The translations under genes and the position numbers were made by a program. 64,000 nt of DNA from Aliarcobacter trophiarum LMG 25534. GTDB lineage: Bacteria; Campylobacterota; Campylobacteria; Campylobacterales; Arcobacteraceae. The DNA lies in the NCBI RefSeq assembly GCF_003355515.1, contig NZ_CP031367.1:1178001-1242000 (forward strand). Direction: 5' to 3'. Numbering within the stretch: the stretch's first letter is position 1; the number at the start of each line of letters is the position of its first letter. Positions 16,579 to 25,961 of the stretch are shown here, piece by piece. Under the pieces are notes generated by a model. The model had not been told where the DNA came from, ran no database searches, and was given only the letters and a program-made list of their open reading frames with translations.

Positions 16579-19155
16579 TTATCTTGAAGTTAAAAGTGTA
16601 GTTAAGTGGTCTGCACTTACTTGGTGGAAGTTTAGGTATTTGTAAACTCCATCTTTATTGCTCTCATTTATTTTCTTAGCAACTATTTCTAAATACTCTT
16701 TTACAGTTGGAAGTCTTCCTAAAAGAGCAGCAACAGCTGCAACTTCTGCTGAACCTAAATAAACTTTTGAGTTTTTACCAAGTCTATTATCAAAGTTTCT
16801 TGTACTTGTACTAAATACAGTTGAACCTTCTCCAACTTGTGCTTGGTTACCCATACATAATGAACATCCAGGAATCTCTATTCTAGCACCAGCAGCAGCA
16901 AATGCAGCATAGTATCCCTCTTCTGTTAATTGAGCTTCATCCATTTTTGTTGGTGGTGCAACCCATAGTTTAGCTTTTGCTACACCCTCACCTTTAAGAA
17001 CTTCTCCTAAAGCTCTAAATAGTCCAATATTTGTCATACAAGATCCAACAAATACTTCATCAATATTTTTTGGTCTTGAGTCATCTGCTAAGATTTCACT
17101 TAGAGTTGCAACATCATCTGGATCATTTGGACAAGCTAAAATTGGCTCTTTAATATCATCAAGATTAATCTCAATTGTTGCTAAATATTCAGCATCTGCA
17201 TCTGGCTCTAATAATTGAGGATTTTTAATCCACTCTTTCATCTTATCAGCTCTTCTTTGAAGAGTTTTTGCATCTTCATATCCCTCTTCAATCATTTTTT
17301 CGATTAAAGCAATATTTGAAGATAGGTATTCAATAATTGGCTCTTTGTTTAATTGAACACTACAAGCAGCAGCAGATCTCTCAGCTGAAGCATCTGATAA
17401 TTCAAAAGCTTGTTCAACTTTTAAGTCTGGTAATCCTTGAATTTCAACAATTGTTCCAGCAAAAATATTCTTTTTGTTTTTCTTAGGAACAGTTAAAAGT
17501 CCTTGTTTAATAGCATAATATGGAATAGCATTTACAAGATCTCTAAGAGTAATTCCCTCTTGCATTTTTCCTGTAAACTTAACTAAAACAGACTCTGGCA
17601 TTGTTAGAGGCATCATTCCAGTAACTCCTGCAAATGCAATAAGTCCTGAACCTGCTGGGAAAGAGATACCAATTGGGAATCTTGTATGTGAATCTCCACC
17701 TGTTCCTACAGTATCTGGTAAACAAAGTCTATTTAACCATGAGTGAATAACACCATCACCTGGCTTAAGTGTAACTCCACCTCTTGAATTAATGAAATCT
17801 GGTAAAGTGTGTCTTAATTTAATATCAGCTGGTTTTGGATAAGCAGCTGTGTGACAGAATGATTGCATAACCATATCAGCACCAAAACTTAATGCTGCAA
17901 GCTCTTTAATCTCATCTCTTGTCATTGGTCCTGTTGTATCTTGGCTTCCTACAGTTGTAGCGATTGGCTCAACATACATTCCTGGTTTAACACCATCAAC
18001 ACCACAAGCTCTTCCTACCATTTTTTGTGCTTGAGTATAACCTTTTCCATTATTTGCTGGTTGCTCAGGAGCAATAAATTTATCACTAGAAGCTAATTTT
18101 AAAGCTTCTCTAGCTTTTGCAGTTAAGCCTTTTCCAATAATTAATGGAATTCTTCCACCTGCTCTCATCTCATCTGTTAATGTATTTGGGCTTAATTTAA
18201 AAGTAGATACTACTTTTCCATCTTTTAATATTTCACCAGCATATGGTTTTAAAGTAATTACATCACCAGTATCAATACTATCAACATTTGCTTCAATTGG
18301 TAAACATCCTGAATCTTCTGCTGTATTAAAGAAAATTGGTGCAATAATCGATCCAATTACAACTCCACCTGTTCTTTTATTTGGAACACCAGCGATATCT
18401 CTTCCCATATGCCATTGAACAGAGTTAATTCCTGATTTTCTTGAACTTCCAGTTCCTACAACATCTCCAACATAAGCTAATGGATAACCTTTTTTCTTTA
18501 ACTCTTCCATTTTTTCTAAAGGTTTTTCCATTCTTGATTGTAACATTGCAGTTGCATGTAGTGGAATATCTGCTCTTGTAAATGCAACAGTTGCAGGAGA
18601 TAAATCATCTGTATTTGTTTCACCAGGGATTTTGTAAACTGTTAAAGTAATCTCTTCTTCTAATGCTGGTTTATTTGTAAACCACTCAGCATTTGCCCAA
18701 GATTCGATAACTTCTTTTGCTTTTGCATTTCCTGCATCCATTAAAGATTTTACATCATTAAATGAGTTATAAACTAAGATTGTATTTTTTAACTCTTTTG
18801 CAGCAGCATCAGCTACATCTGCAATTTTTAGAGCTTCTACTAATGGTGGTACATTATATCCACCCATCATTGTTCCTAAAATCTCAATAGCTTCAACTCT
18901 TGAAATAACTGAACATGAAACCTTACCTTGAACAACATCGTTCAAAAAAGCAGCTTTTACATAAGCAGCATCATCAACACCTGGATTGATTTTATTTTTA
19001 AATAGGTTTAATGCAAACTCTGCATCTTCCACTTTACTTACTTTTAAAAGCTCCACTAAATCAGCAGTTTGAGCAGCTGTAAGAGCAAGACCTGGTAATC
19101 CACCTTCGCTTTGTCTTTGTGCTTCGTGTGCTTTATACTCTTGTAATAAACTCAT
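16579..19155 (-). CDS. acnB: Bifunctional aconitate hydratase 2 / 2-methylisocitrate dehydratase
   Basis: The 858-residue enzyme isomerises citrate to isocitrate in the TCA cycle. The layout is that of AcnB: an N-terminal HEAT-like domain (about 1-160), a swivelling domain (about 165-380, with [16 protein letters not shown]), then the catalytic domains. The three cluster cysteines are in the segments [17 protein letters not shown] and PGCSLCMGN. The ATG has AGGAG upstream. AcnB can act post-transcriptionally when its cluster is lost, as in E. coli and Helicobacter. The 247-nt upstream region holds four TGTACA palindromes that could be operator sites. Confidence 0.97.
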   Translation of the reverse strand: MSLLQEYKAHEAQRQSEGGLPGLALTAAQTADLVELLKVSKVEDAEFALNLFKNKINPGVDDAAYVKAAFLNDVVQGKVSCSVISRVEAIEILGTMMGGYNVPPLVEALKIADVADAAAKELKNTILVYNSFNDVKSLMDAGNAKAKEVIESWANAEWFTNKPALEEEITLTVYKIPGETNTDDLSPATVAFTRADIPLHATAMLQSRMEKPLEKMEELKKKGYPLAYVGDVVGTGSSRKSGINSVQWHMGRDIAGVPNKRTGGVVIGSIIAPIFFNTAEDSGCLPIEANVDSIDTGDVITLKPYAGEILKDGKVVSTFKLSPNTLTDEMRAGGRIPLIIGKGLTAKAREALKLASSDKFIAPEQPANNGKGYTQAQKMVGRACGVDGVKPGMYVEPIATTVGSQDTTGPMTRDEIKELAALSFGADMVMQSFCHTAAYPKPADIKLRHTLPDFINSRGGVTLKPGDGVIHSWLNRLCLPDTVGTGGDSHTRFPIGISFPAGSGLIAFAGVTGMMPLTMPESVLVKFTGKMQEGITLRDLVNAIPYYAIKQGLLTVPKKNKKNIFAGTIVEIQGLPDLKVEQAFELSDASAERSAAACSVQLNKEPIIEYLSSNIALIEKMIEEGYEDAKTLQRRADKMKEWIKNPQLLEPDADAEYLATIEINLDDIKEPILACPNDPDDVATLSEILADDSRPKNIDEVFVGSCMTNIGLFRALGEVLKGEGVAKAKLWVAPPTKMDEAQLTEEGYYAAFAAAGARIEIPGCSLCMGNQAQVGEGSTVFSTSTRNFDNRLGKNSKVYLGSAEVAAVAALLGRLPTVKEYLEIVAKKINESNKDGVYKYLNFHQVSADHLTTLLTSR

Positions 19156-19215
19156 TTTTTCTCCTATTAAATTTTAAGAATTTGGGAAAATTATATCACA
19201 AAGTTCTAAATATCT

Positions 19216-19335
19216 TTGTACAATTTTTGTTTACAGTTGTACAAATTTATATTATGTAAATAAAAGTTACACTTACGGCTAATATTCTAGTAAATGTTAA
19301 TTATATGATAGTAATACTGTACAAAAACTGTACAA
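19216..19335. promoter_or_regulatory. Four TGTACA palindromes between acnB and the M48 protease gene
   Basis: The palindromes are at 19216-19223 and 19237-19244 (TTGTACAA) and at 19317-19324 and 19328-19335 (CTGTACAA). Start-to-start spacings are 21, 80 and 11 nt, that is two and one helical turns inside each pair, so dimers would bind on the same DNA face. The first pair is nearer acnB, the second nearer the protease gene. No such regulator is identified; the region otherwise holds only AT-rich promoter-like sequence. Confidence 0.5.
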
Positions 19336-19402
19336 TATTAGATTAAACTATTTTTATACTTTTTTTTGTAAAAATAGCAAAATTTTAATTTAAAGAGGAA
19401 AA

Positions 19403-20167
19403 ATGGGTTACTTAAAAATCATTTCATCTGCAACTTTGATAGCTATTTTATTTTCTGCTTGTACACATAAAACTCCATACACAAATAGGTCTCAACTAAT
19501 TCTTATGTCAGCTCAAGAGGAGTTGGCATTGGGTGAAAAATCATATAAAGAGTCATTAAGTGAGGTAAAGGTAATAACAGGTACAACAGATGCAAAAAGA
19601 GTTCAAACTATTGGACAAAGAATTGCAGTGGTTGCAAATCAACCAAGTTACAAATGGGAATTTAACTTAGTTGATGATAATCAAGCAAATGCTTTTTGTC
19701 TTCCAGGAGGAAAAGTTGTTGTTTATACAGGTATCTTAAAATATGCCAAAAATGATGATCAACTAGCAACTGTAATCTCTCATGAAATAGCACATGCCCT
19801 TGCAAGGCACGGAGCAGAAAGAGTTACTCAAGGAATGATACAACAAGGTGTTGGACTAATTGGAAGTGTTGCTGTTGCTGCAACTGCACCACAATACCAA
19901 AATGCTTTTAATCAAGCTTATGGTTTAGGTTCAAATTTAGGAGTGATGCTTCCTTATGGAAGAATGCAAGAGAGTGAAGCAGATGAAATAGGAATTTATC
20001 TAATGCACAAAGCTGGATATAATATAAATGAAGCTACTAAATTTTGGGGAAATATGAGTGAAGGTAAAAGTAGTGAAAGTGACTTTTTCTCTACACACCC
20101 TAGCTCACAAAATAGAGTAAAAGATATACAAACAACAATAAACAAAATAAATAGTGAAACAAAATAG
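19403..20167 (+). CDS. M48-family zinc metalloprotease lipoprotein (LoiP/BepA-like)
   Basis: The 254-residue protein has a lipoprotein signal (AILFSACTH, Cys at residue 20) and an M48 peptidase domain. The zinc site is SHEIAHALARHG (H127, E128, H131) with the third ligand in ESEADEIGIY. The final STHPSSQNRV motif is typical of the LoiP/BepA branch, which degrades or folds outer-membrane proteins in the periplasm. It has AAAGAGGAAAA before the ATG. It is followed 89 nt later by the TsdA-like cytochrome on the same strand. Confidence 0.92.
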   Translation: MGYLKIISSATLIAILFSACTHKTPYTNRSQLILMSAQEELALGEKSYKESLSEVKVITGTTDAKRVQTIGQRIAVVANQPSYKWEFNLVDDNQANAFCLPGGKVVVYTGILKYAKNDDQLATVISHEIAHALARHGAERVTQGMIQQGVGLIGSVAVAATAPQYQNAFNQAYGLGSNLGVMLPYGRMQESEADEIGIYLMHKAGYNINEATKFWGNMSEGKSSESDFFSTHPSSQNRVKDIQTTINKINSETK

Positions 20168-20256
20168 GTATTTTTAGTAAATCTAATATTTGTTATATTC
20201 AAGTTATGTTTAAAAGATATAGTTCTACATATTATAAATATTAGGAGGAGTTATTT

Positions 20257-21255
20257 ATGAAAAAGATTATAACTGTTGCACTTTTTGGTGCATTATCTAC
20301 TGGTTTTTTATTAGCTAGTGAAGTTGTTAAGTTTGATAAAAAACTTATTGGTGAAAGAAACAATATTGGATATAAATATAATGGTGAAAAGCTAGAGTAT
20401 AAAATTCCAGATGAAAGTACAATCCCAAATAACCAATTTGGAGATTTAATTAAATATGGAAAAGAGCTTACTGTTCATACTTATAAATATATAGGTCCTG
20501 AGGTTAAAGATAAAAAGATGAGATATTCAGGTAATAACCTTTCATGTCAAAGTTGTCACTTAGAAGCTGCAACAAAACCTTATGCAGCACCATTTGTTGG
20601 ACTTTATGGACAATTTCCACAATATAGACCAAGAGAGAATACAATAGGAACATTGGCTGATAGAATAAATGGTTGTATGCAAAGAAGTATGAATGGTAAA
20701 CCTCTTCCTGTTGAGAGTAAAGAGATGAGAGCTTTTGAAGCATATATCTATTGGTTAAGTCAAGGAGTACCTGTTGGTGCTAAGGTTGAAGGAAATAGTT
20801 TATCTGAAATTAATAGAAAAATGATACTAACAACAAAAGCAGATGAAGCTAAAGGAAAAGAGGTTTATTCTGTACACTGTGCCTCTTGCCATGGAGTAAA
20901 TGGAGAAGGTGTTAAAAATGAAGGTCTTGCAAATGGTTATACTTTCCCACCACTTTGGGGTAATGATACATATAACAAAGGTGCTGGAATGTATAGAACT
21001 CTAAAAGCAGCTGATTTTATAAAATCAAATATGCCTATTGGTGCTACAAAAGAGAACCCTATTTTAACAGATGAAGAGGCATACAATGTAGCTGTTTATA
21101 TGAATTCAAACAATCATAAAAGACCAGAAAAAGCAAATAGAGAGAAAGATTTCCCAGATGCAAATGTAAAAGCTCCAGATACTTATATTGAAGGAAAAGA
21201 CCCAATTGAAAGACAACATGGCCCATTTGGACAATTTATCAAAACTAATAAATAA
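20257..21255 (+). CDS. tsdA: Dihaem cytochrome c, thiosulfate dehydrogenase/tetrathionate reductase-like
   Basis: The 332-residue protein has a cleavable signal peptide (about 1-20) and two CXXCH sites: CQSCH (C97, C100, H101) and CASCH (C208, C211, H212). A conserved RINGCMQRSMNG segment holds C140; in TsdA a cysteine in this type of motif ligates the active-site haem, which supports the assignment. The enzyme would oxidise thiosulfate to tetrathionate, or the reverse, in the periplasm; this is known in Campylobacter jejuni. AGGAGG at 20243-20248 gives strong translation. It is followed 15 nt later by the sensor, regulator and kinase genes, so it may share or be the target of their regulation. 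Confidence 0.87.
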   Translation: MKKIITVALFGALSTGFLLASEVVKFDKKLIGERNNIGYKYNGEKLEYKIPDESTIPNNQFGDLIKYGKELTVHTYKYIGPEVKDKKMRYSGNNLSCQSCHLEAATKPYAAPFVGLYGQFPQYRPRENTIGTLADRINGCMQRSMNGKPLPVESKEMRAFEAYIYWLSQGVPVGAKVEGNSLSEINRKMILTTKADEAKGKEVYSVHCASCHGVNGEGVKNEGLANGYTFPPLWGNDTYNKGAGMYRTLKAADFIKSNMPIGATKENPILTDEEAYNVAVYMNSNNHKRPEKANREKDFPDANVKAPDTYIEGKDPIERQHGPFGQFIKTNK

Positions 21256-21270
21256 AAAAGGAGTATCTTT

Positions 21271-22215
21271 ATGATACTGCCTTTTATCAGAAGCTATAAA
21301 AAAACTTTTATTTTATTTAGCATATTTATGGCTACTTTACTATATTTCTTATTTAAATATAACAATATTTTAAATCAAAAAACTTTAGATATTTTTGTAC
21401 AAAATCAAGTGCAAATTGTACAAAATGAACTAGAAAATCAGAAAAATCAAGCTTTATCTTTAGCTTTAATGTTTTCTAAAAATCAAGATATTATAAATAA
21501 TTTAGAAAACAACAATAATGTAGAACTAAAAAAAGAGCTTCTAAAGCTACTTAATATAATAAAAACATATACAAAAAATAGTATTGATATACAAATTCAC
21601 ACAAAAGATTTAGAAGTTTTTACTAGAAGTTGGGAAGATATTGATTTTGGACTAAAACTAGAGAGTTTTAGAGAAGGTCTTGTAAAGGTAAAAAATTCAA
21701 ATGAACCTTATGTCTCAAGTGAATTAGGTAAAAGATTTAATATTAAAGCTATAGCACCTATTTACAATAATAAAAATTTATTTGTTGGCTCAATTGAAGT
21801 AATAGTTGATTTTAATCCACTTATAAATAGGCTAAAAGGCTTAGGTATTGATTCGATGATTTTACTTGAAAAAGATTATTTAAATATTGCAACTTATCAT
21901 GTTGATAATACTAAACTAGAAAATTATGTAATTTTGCAAAGTAGTTTTAGTAAGAGTTTACTTGATACTTTAATAAAAAATCCAGATTATCTTAAAAAAA
22001 ATAGTTTCTATTATGAAACAAATGAAAAAGTTTTTACTCAAATTCCTCTAGGAGAGTTTGGAAATAAGAGTGTTGGAATTTTGATAATAAGTTTTGACAA
22101 AAATCTAAATAGCTTTCGATATTTACCAAAGTATGACTATTTTGGAGATATAGATATAAAAGAGGATAGAAAGAATTTAAAAGAAGTTCAAAAAAAAGAG
22201 ATAATAATTAGATGA
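21271..22215 (+). CDS. Membrane-anchored periplasmic Cache-type sensor protein without output domain
   Basis: This 314-residue protein has an N-terminal membrane segment (about residues 11-29), a helical stalk, and a periplasmic double-Cache-like domain (about 35-285, with AIAPIYNNKNLFVGSIEVIVDF as the typical strand pair). There is no second membrane segment and no kinase, methyl-accepting or GGDEF domain after it. The stop overlaps the regulator ATG by 4 nt. The kinase encoded two genes on has only a small periplasmic loop of its own, so this protein probably acts as a separate signal-binding subunit. This is inferred from gene order. Confidence 0.8.
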   Translation: MILPFIRSYKKTFILFSIFMATLLYFLFKYNNILNQKTLDIFVQNQVQIVQNELENQKNQALSLALMFSKNQDIINNLENNNNVELKKELLKLLNIIKTYTKNSIDIQIHTKDLEVFTRSWEDIDFGLKLESFREGLVKVKNSNEPYVSSELGKRFNIKAIAPIYNNKNLFVGSIEVIVDFNPLINRLKGLGIDSMILLEKDYLNIATYHVDNTKLENYVILQSSFSKSLLDTLIKNPDYLKKNSFYYETNEKVFTQIPLGEFGNKSVGILIISFDKNLNSFRYLPKYDYFGDIDIKEDRKNLKEVQKKEIIIR

Positions 22216-22871
22216 TAAAAATACTATTACTTGAAGATGATTATTTATATAAAATTTCAATAAAAGAGTTTTTAGAAGAGCTCGATTTTGCAGTTGATGA
22301 TTTTGATAATGGAGAAGATGCTCTAAATGCAATTTTTGATAAAAAATATGATCTACTTTTACTTGATATTAGAGTCCCAAAAATGGATGGATTTGAACTT
22401 GTAAAATATGTAAGAGAGGCAAATATTGATACCCCTATAATTATCTTAACTTCTCTAACAGATATAAAAGATTTGAGCCGTGGATACACTTTGGGTTGTA
22501 ATGATTATATTAGAAAACCTTTTGATATGATTGAGCTTAAATTTAGAATAGAAGCACTTATAAAAAATCACTTTAATGCAAATGATGATTGTATAGAACT
22601 TGAGCTTGACTTTAAATATAATATAAAAGAATTTTTACTTTATAAAGATAATAATTTAGTAGATTTATCTTCAAAAGAGCTTGAATTAGTCTCTTTTTTA
22701 GTACAAAATAGAGGTTTTTTTGTATCTATTGAATCTTTGCATGAAAATGTTTGGGAAAATAAAGATATAAGCTATGCAGATATTAGAATGTGTATAAAAA
22801 GAGTTAGAGAAAAAACAGATAAAGACTTTATAAAAACAAAAAGATTTTTGGGATATAAAATTGATAAATAG
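22212..22871 (+). CDS. OmpR-family response regulator
   Basis: The 219-residue protein has a receiver domain with D9-D10, phosphoacceptor D52 in LLLLDIRVP, T80 and K102, then a winged-helix domain (about 130-219) ending in RFLGYKIDK. It is coupled to the Cache-protein gene (ATGA) upstream and to the kinase gene downstream by an 11-nt overlap. The arrangement is the same as the pair at 1-1211, including the TTG start of the kinase, and the two regulators are clearly paralogous. The tsdA-like gene is a likely target. Confidence 0.93.
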   Translation: MIKILLLEDDYLYKISIKEFLEELDFAVDDFDNGEDALNAIFDKKYDLLLLDIRVPKMDGFELVKYVREANIDTPIIILTSLTDIKDLSRGYTLGCNDYIRKPFDMIELKFRIEALIKNHFNANDDCIELELDFKYNIKEFLLYKDNNLVDLSSKELELVSFLVQNRGFFVSIESLHENVWENKDISYADIRMCIKRVREKTDKDFIKTKRFLGYKIDK

Positions 22872-24003
22872 TAAATCCGAACTAAAATATATTGTAATTC
22901 AAGTAATAATCGGACTTTTAATTGCTTTTATTCCTATATATTTTTATATAGATGCAACTATAAAAAATCAAGATATAAAAGATAGACTTGATTTACAAAA
23001 CTATTCTAATCAAATAGTTTTACAAATAGAGAATTTTGAGAAGCAAAATAGCAATATATTTTATTACCCAAGATCAAATATATTTTTTTCAACTATCTTT
23101 GATGAAAACAAAAAAGAGCTTTTTAGTTCAAATATTAGTTTAGATTTTTTTGATGAAGAGTTTAAAAGTTTTAGCAATAAATTTTGCTATAAAAAATATC
23201 TATCTTCAAATATTTTGAATGCTTCATATTTGATTGTTTGCAAAAATATCGATTACAGTGAAGTTATCTACAATGCTTTAATTCTTCTTTTAATGGTAAC
23301 ATTTTTTATATTTTTACTCTCATTTTTTGTTATAAAACAGAGTATAGAACCATATAAAAAATTAAATATCTATCTTGATGAGTTCTTAAAAGATGCTATG
23401 CATGAACTAAAAACTCCTATTGGAGTGGCAAGAATAAATACAGATATGCTTTCTATGAGGCTAAAAAATGATAAAAATATCTTAAGAGTTAAATCCGCAC
23501 TTAAAAATATGACTATTATCTATGAAGATTTAGAGTATTATATGCAACAAAATGAGGTAAAAGAGCTAAAAACAAATATAAACTTTTCAAGCTTTTTAGA
23601 AAAAAGAGTTGAGTTTTTTAATGACTTAGCCGTTGCTAGAGATATAAAATTTTATAAAAATATAGAACCAAATATTGAAATTCTTTTTAATGAAATTGAA
23701 GCTTACAGAATTATTGATAATAATCTTTCAAATGCGATAAAATATTCAAAAAACAACTCAAATATCTATGTAAGTTTACAAAAATATGAAAATAGTATAA
23801 AACTAACTTTTAAGGATGAAGGAGTTGGAATAAGTGATACAAGTACGATTTTTGAAAGATATTTTAGAGGAGATAATATAACGGGTGGTTTTGGAATAGG
23901 ACTTAGTATTGTAAAAAATATATGCAAAAAGAATAATATATCAATAGAAGTTGTTTCCAAAGAAAATTTTGGAACAACTTTTATTTATACTTTTAATTTG
24001 TAG
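22861..24003 (+). CDS. Sensor histidine kinase
   Basis: The 380-residue kinase begins with TTG inside the end of the regulator gene. Two membrane segments (about 10-30 and 137-158) enclose a roughly 100-residue periplasmic loop with two cysteines (C109, C127). The H-box is MHELKTPIGVARINTDML with H181. The N-box (NNLSNAIKYSKNNSN), G1 (DEGVGIS) and G2 (GGFGIGLSIV) complete the ATPase domain. There is no clear HAMP linker. The 3' end overlaps the converging SMR exporter gene by 11 nt. Confidence 0.93.
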   Translation: MINSKSELKYIVIQVIIGLLIAFIPIYFYIDATIKNQDIKDRLDLQNYSNQIVLQIENFEKQNSNIFYYPRSNIFFSTIFDENKKELFSSNISLDFFDEEFKSFSNKFCYKKYLSSNILNASYLIVCKNIDYSEVIYNALILLLMVTFFIFLLSFFVIKQSIEPYKKLNIYLDEFLKDAMHELKTPIGVARINTDMLSMRLKNDKNILRVKSALKNMTIIYEDLEYYMQQNEVKELKTNINFSSFLEKRVEFFNDLAVARDIKFYKNIEPNIEILFNEIEAYRIIDNNLSNAIKYSKNNSNIYVSLQKYENSIKLTFKDEGVGISDTSTIFERYFRGDNITGGFGIGLSIVKNICKKNNISIEVVSKENFGTTFIYTFNL

Positions 24004-24310
24004 TTAGTTTTAAGCCAATAATTCCCAAAATAATAAACAATATACTTACTATCCTAATTAAATTCATAGATTCGCCAAACATAAATATTCCAGCAATAAC
24101 TGTACCAATAGTTCCAATTCCTACCCAAACAGCATAAGCTGTTCCCAAAGGAAGAGATTTTAATGCAAGACTAAGAAGATAGAAACTTATAATCATAGTA
24201 ACAATAGTAAAAACACTAGGAGTTAATTTTGTAAAACCTTCACTGTATTTTAATCCAATAGCCCAAGCTATCTCAAATAATCCAGCTAAAAATAGTATTC
24301 CCCAACTCAT
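23993..24310 (-). CDS. gdx: Guanidinium exporter, SMR family
   Basis: The 105-residue protein has four membrane helices and matches the SugE/Gdx branch of small multidrug resistance proteins: FEIAWAIGLKYSEGFTKL with the central membrane Glu (E13), TPSVFTIVTMIISFYLLS, GTAYAVWVGIGTIGT and GESMNLIRI. Gdx dimers export guanidinium in exchange for protons. The riboswitch hairpins directly upstream independently support this substrate. The single gene should form a dual-topology homodimer. It follows AAGGAC by 6 nt. Confidence 0.93.
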   Translation of the reverse strand: MSWGILFLAGLFEIAWAIGLKYSEGFTKLTPSVFTIVTMIISFYLLSLALKSLPLGTAYAVWVGIGTIGTVIAGIFMFGESMNLIRIVSILFIILGIIGLKLTTN

Positions 24311-24332
24311 AAAAGTCCTTTTTTATAAATTT

Positions 24333-24374
24333 GAGGCCGTCCTCTAATGAGTAAAGAGGCTAGGTCGTCCTAGC
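24333..24374 (-). promoter_or_regulatory. Guanidine-II (mini-ykkC) riboswitch
   Basis: Read on the minus strand, two small hairpins precede the gdx gene. The first, 24374-24359, has a 6-bp stem and the loop ACGA (GCTAGG-ACGA-CCTAGC). The second, 24344-24333, has a 4-bp stem and the loop ACGG (GAGG-ACGG-CCTC). The linker is 14 nt. Paired stem-loops with ACGR tetraloops are the defining features of the guanidine-II class, in which ligand binding to the two loops frees the ribosome-binding site. The AAGGAC Shine-Dalgarno lies about 12 nt after the second hairpin. Confidence 0.9.
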
Positions 24375-24439
24375 TTTTAAGAAGTCCATTTTATAATATT
24401 TTAGATAAAATAAAAATAAATTTTAAAAAGGATTTATCT

Positions 24440-25321
24440 TTGAATGAAGTAGTAAAAGCACATATTATGATATTAATTGCAACTATTTTAATAGCTGGTT
24501 CTTTCTTAGCTTCACAAAAACTATCAAGTGTAATAGACCCAATATCTTTAACACTTTTAAGATTTATTTTGGCTCTTACTTTGTTATCTCCTATAATTAT
24601 TTTCAGTAAAAATAAACTAAAAAAAGTTTTCAAAGTTATTCCAAAAGCTATGATTGTTAGCCTTGTATATACTTTATATTTTATAGGAATGCTAAAAGCT
24701 TTAGAAGATACGACTGTTTTAAATACAGGAGCAATTTATACTTTAGTTCCTTTAATGACAGCTATTTTATGTATATTTTTCTTTAAAGAAAAAATACCTT
24801 TAAAACAGCTATCTATATATCTTTTAGGAATAATTTCAACTTGTATAGTTGTATTTAATGCTGATTTAAAACTCTTTTTAACTCTATCTTTAAATAAAGG
24901 TGATATTGTATTTTTACTAGCTTCTCTCTCTATGGCTTTGTATCCAATTTTTATCAAACTTCTATATAGTAAAAAAGATGAGTTGATTATTTTGGTTTTT
25001 GCTACACTAATTGGCGGAATTGTTTGGATGGCTTTAACTATGCAAATACTAAATATTCCTTATGAATGGAATAAACTAAATTTAAATCACTTCTATTATC
25101 TACTCTATTTAGTAATAGGAACTACTATAATAACTCTATTTTTGTATCAAAAAGCAACTTTAGTTTTAGGAGCAAAAAAAGTTATGGCATATATTTATTT
25201 AAGCCCTGCAATGGTCGCTATCATAATGTTTTTATTTGAAAATGAGACTATATCTTTAGGAGTTTTAGGTGGAATTTTATTATCTACTTTTGCTACAGTT
25301 ATTATTTTAAGACAAAAGTGA
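24440..25321 (+). CDS. EamA/DMT-family transporter
   Basis: This 293-residue protein has ten predicted membrane helices in two EamA repeats (about 8-140 and 155-290). Family members export amino acids, metabolites or drugs; the substrate is not predictable here. It starts at TTG, 8 nt after AAAAAGGA. It is divergent from gdx, sharing the 129-nt region that contains the riboswitch. A glutamate-rich functional motif is absent, as is usual. Confidence 0.87.
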   Translation: MNEVVKAHIMILIATILIAGSFLASQKLSSVIDPISLTLLRFILALTLLSPIIIFSKNKLKKVFKVIPKAMIVSLVYTLYFIGMLKALEDTTVLNTGAIYTLVPLMTAILCIFFFKEKIPLKQLSIYLLGIISTCIVVFNADLKLFLTLSLNKGDIVFLLASLSMALYPIFIKLLYSKKDELIILVFATLIGGIVWMALTMQILNIPYEWNKLNLNHFYYLLYLVIGTTIITLFLYQKATLVLGAKKVMAYIYLSPAMVAIIMFLFENETISLGVLGGILLSTFATVIILRQK

Positions 25322-25414
25322 TAAATATTAGAAAAATAGATATTAATATATGAAAGAGATTTAAAAAAGCAAACTTCAAAACTAAATATTTTACAATAGA
25401 ACTATATTTTTATC

Positions 25415-25420
25415 TATAAT
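25415..25420 (+). promoter_or_regulatory. -10 box for the PEBP-family gene
   Basis: TATAAT lies 14 nt before the start codon at 25434, with AAAAGGAG between. The rest of the 112-nt upstream gap is AT-rich with no other motif that I recognise. Confidence 0.55.
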
Positions 25421-25433
25421 AAAAGGAGAATAA

Positions 25434-25961
25434 ATGATAAATAAAATTTTATTAAGCTTAGTATTTTGTGCAAGTTTTCTATTTGCAGATAATTTTACTT
25501 TAAAAAGTAGTGATTTAAAAGGGCAATTAACAAAGAAGCAAGAGTTTAATGGTTTTGGTTGTAGTGGAGAGAATATTTCACCACAATTATCTTGGGAAAA
25601 TGCACCAAATGGTACAAAATCATTTGCAATTACAGTTTATGATCCAGATGCACCAACAGGTTCAGGTTGGTGGCATTGGATTATTTTTAATATTTCAAAA
25701 GATAGAGCTTCAATTCCAGCTGGATTTGGAAATAGTGACTCAAAAGATGCGATACAAAGTATAACTGACTATGGTAAATCTGGTTTTGGTGGAGCTTGTC
25801 CTCCTGTTGGAAATAGAGCTCATAGATATATTTTTACTATTCATGCACTTGATGTTGAATCTTTGGATTTAGATAAAAATACAAATGCTGCAACAGTTGG
25901 ATATTATATAAATTCTCATACAATTTCAAAAGCTTCAATCATCTCTTATTATAAAAGATGA
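25434..25961 (+). CDS. YbhB/YbcL-type PEBP (Raf kinase inhibitor-like) protein, periplasmic
   Basis: The 175-residue protein has a cleavable signal peptide (about 1-18, SFLFADN). The PEBP fold is recognised by CSGENISPQLSWENAP, TVYDPDAPTGSGWWHW and the GKSGFGGACPPVG-HRYIFTIHAL pair. Bacterial members bind small anionic ligands or phospholipid head groups, and their role is unclear. The last 13 nt overlap the converging LysR gene. Its terminator seems to lie inside that gene. Confidence 0.9.
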   Translation: MINKILLSLVFCASFLFADNFTLKSSDLKGQLTKKQEFNGFGCSGENISPQLSWENAPNGTKSFAITVYDPDAPTGSGWWHWIIFNISKDRASIPAGFGNSDSKDAIQSITDYGKSGFGGACPPVGNRAHRYIFTIHALDVESLDLDKNTNAATVGYYINSHTISKASIISYYKR

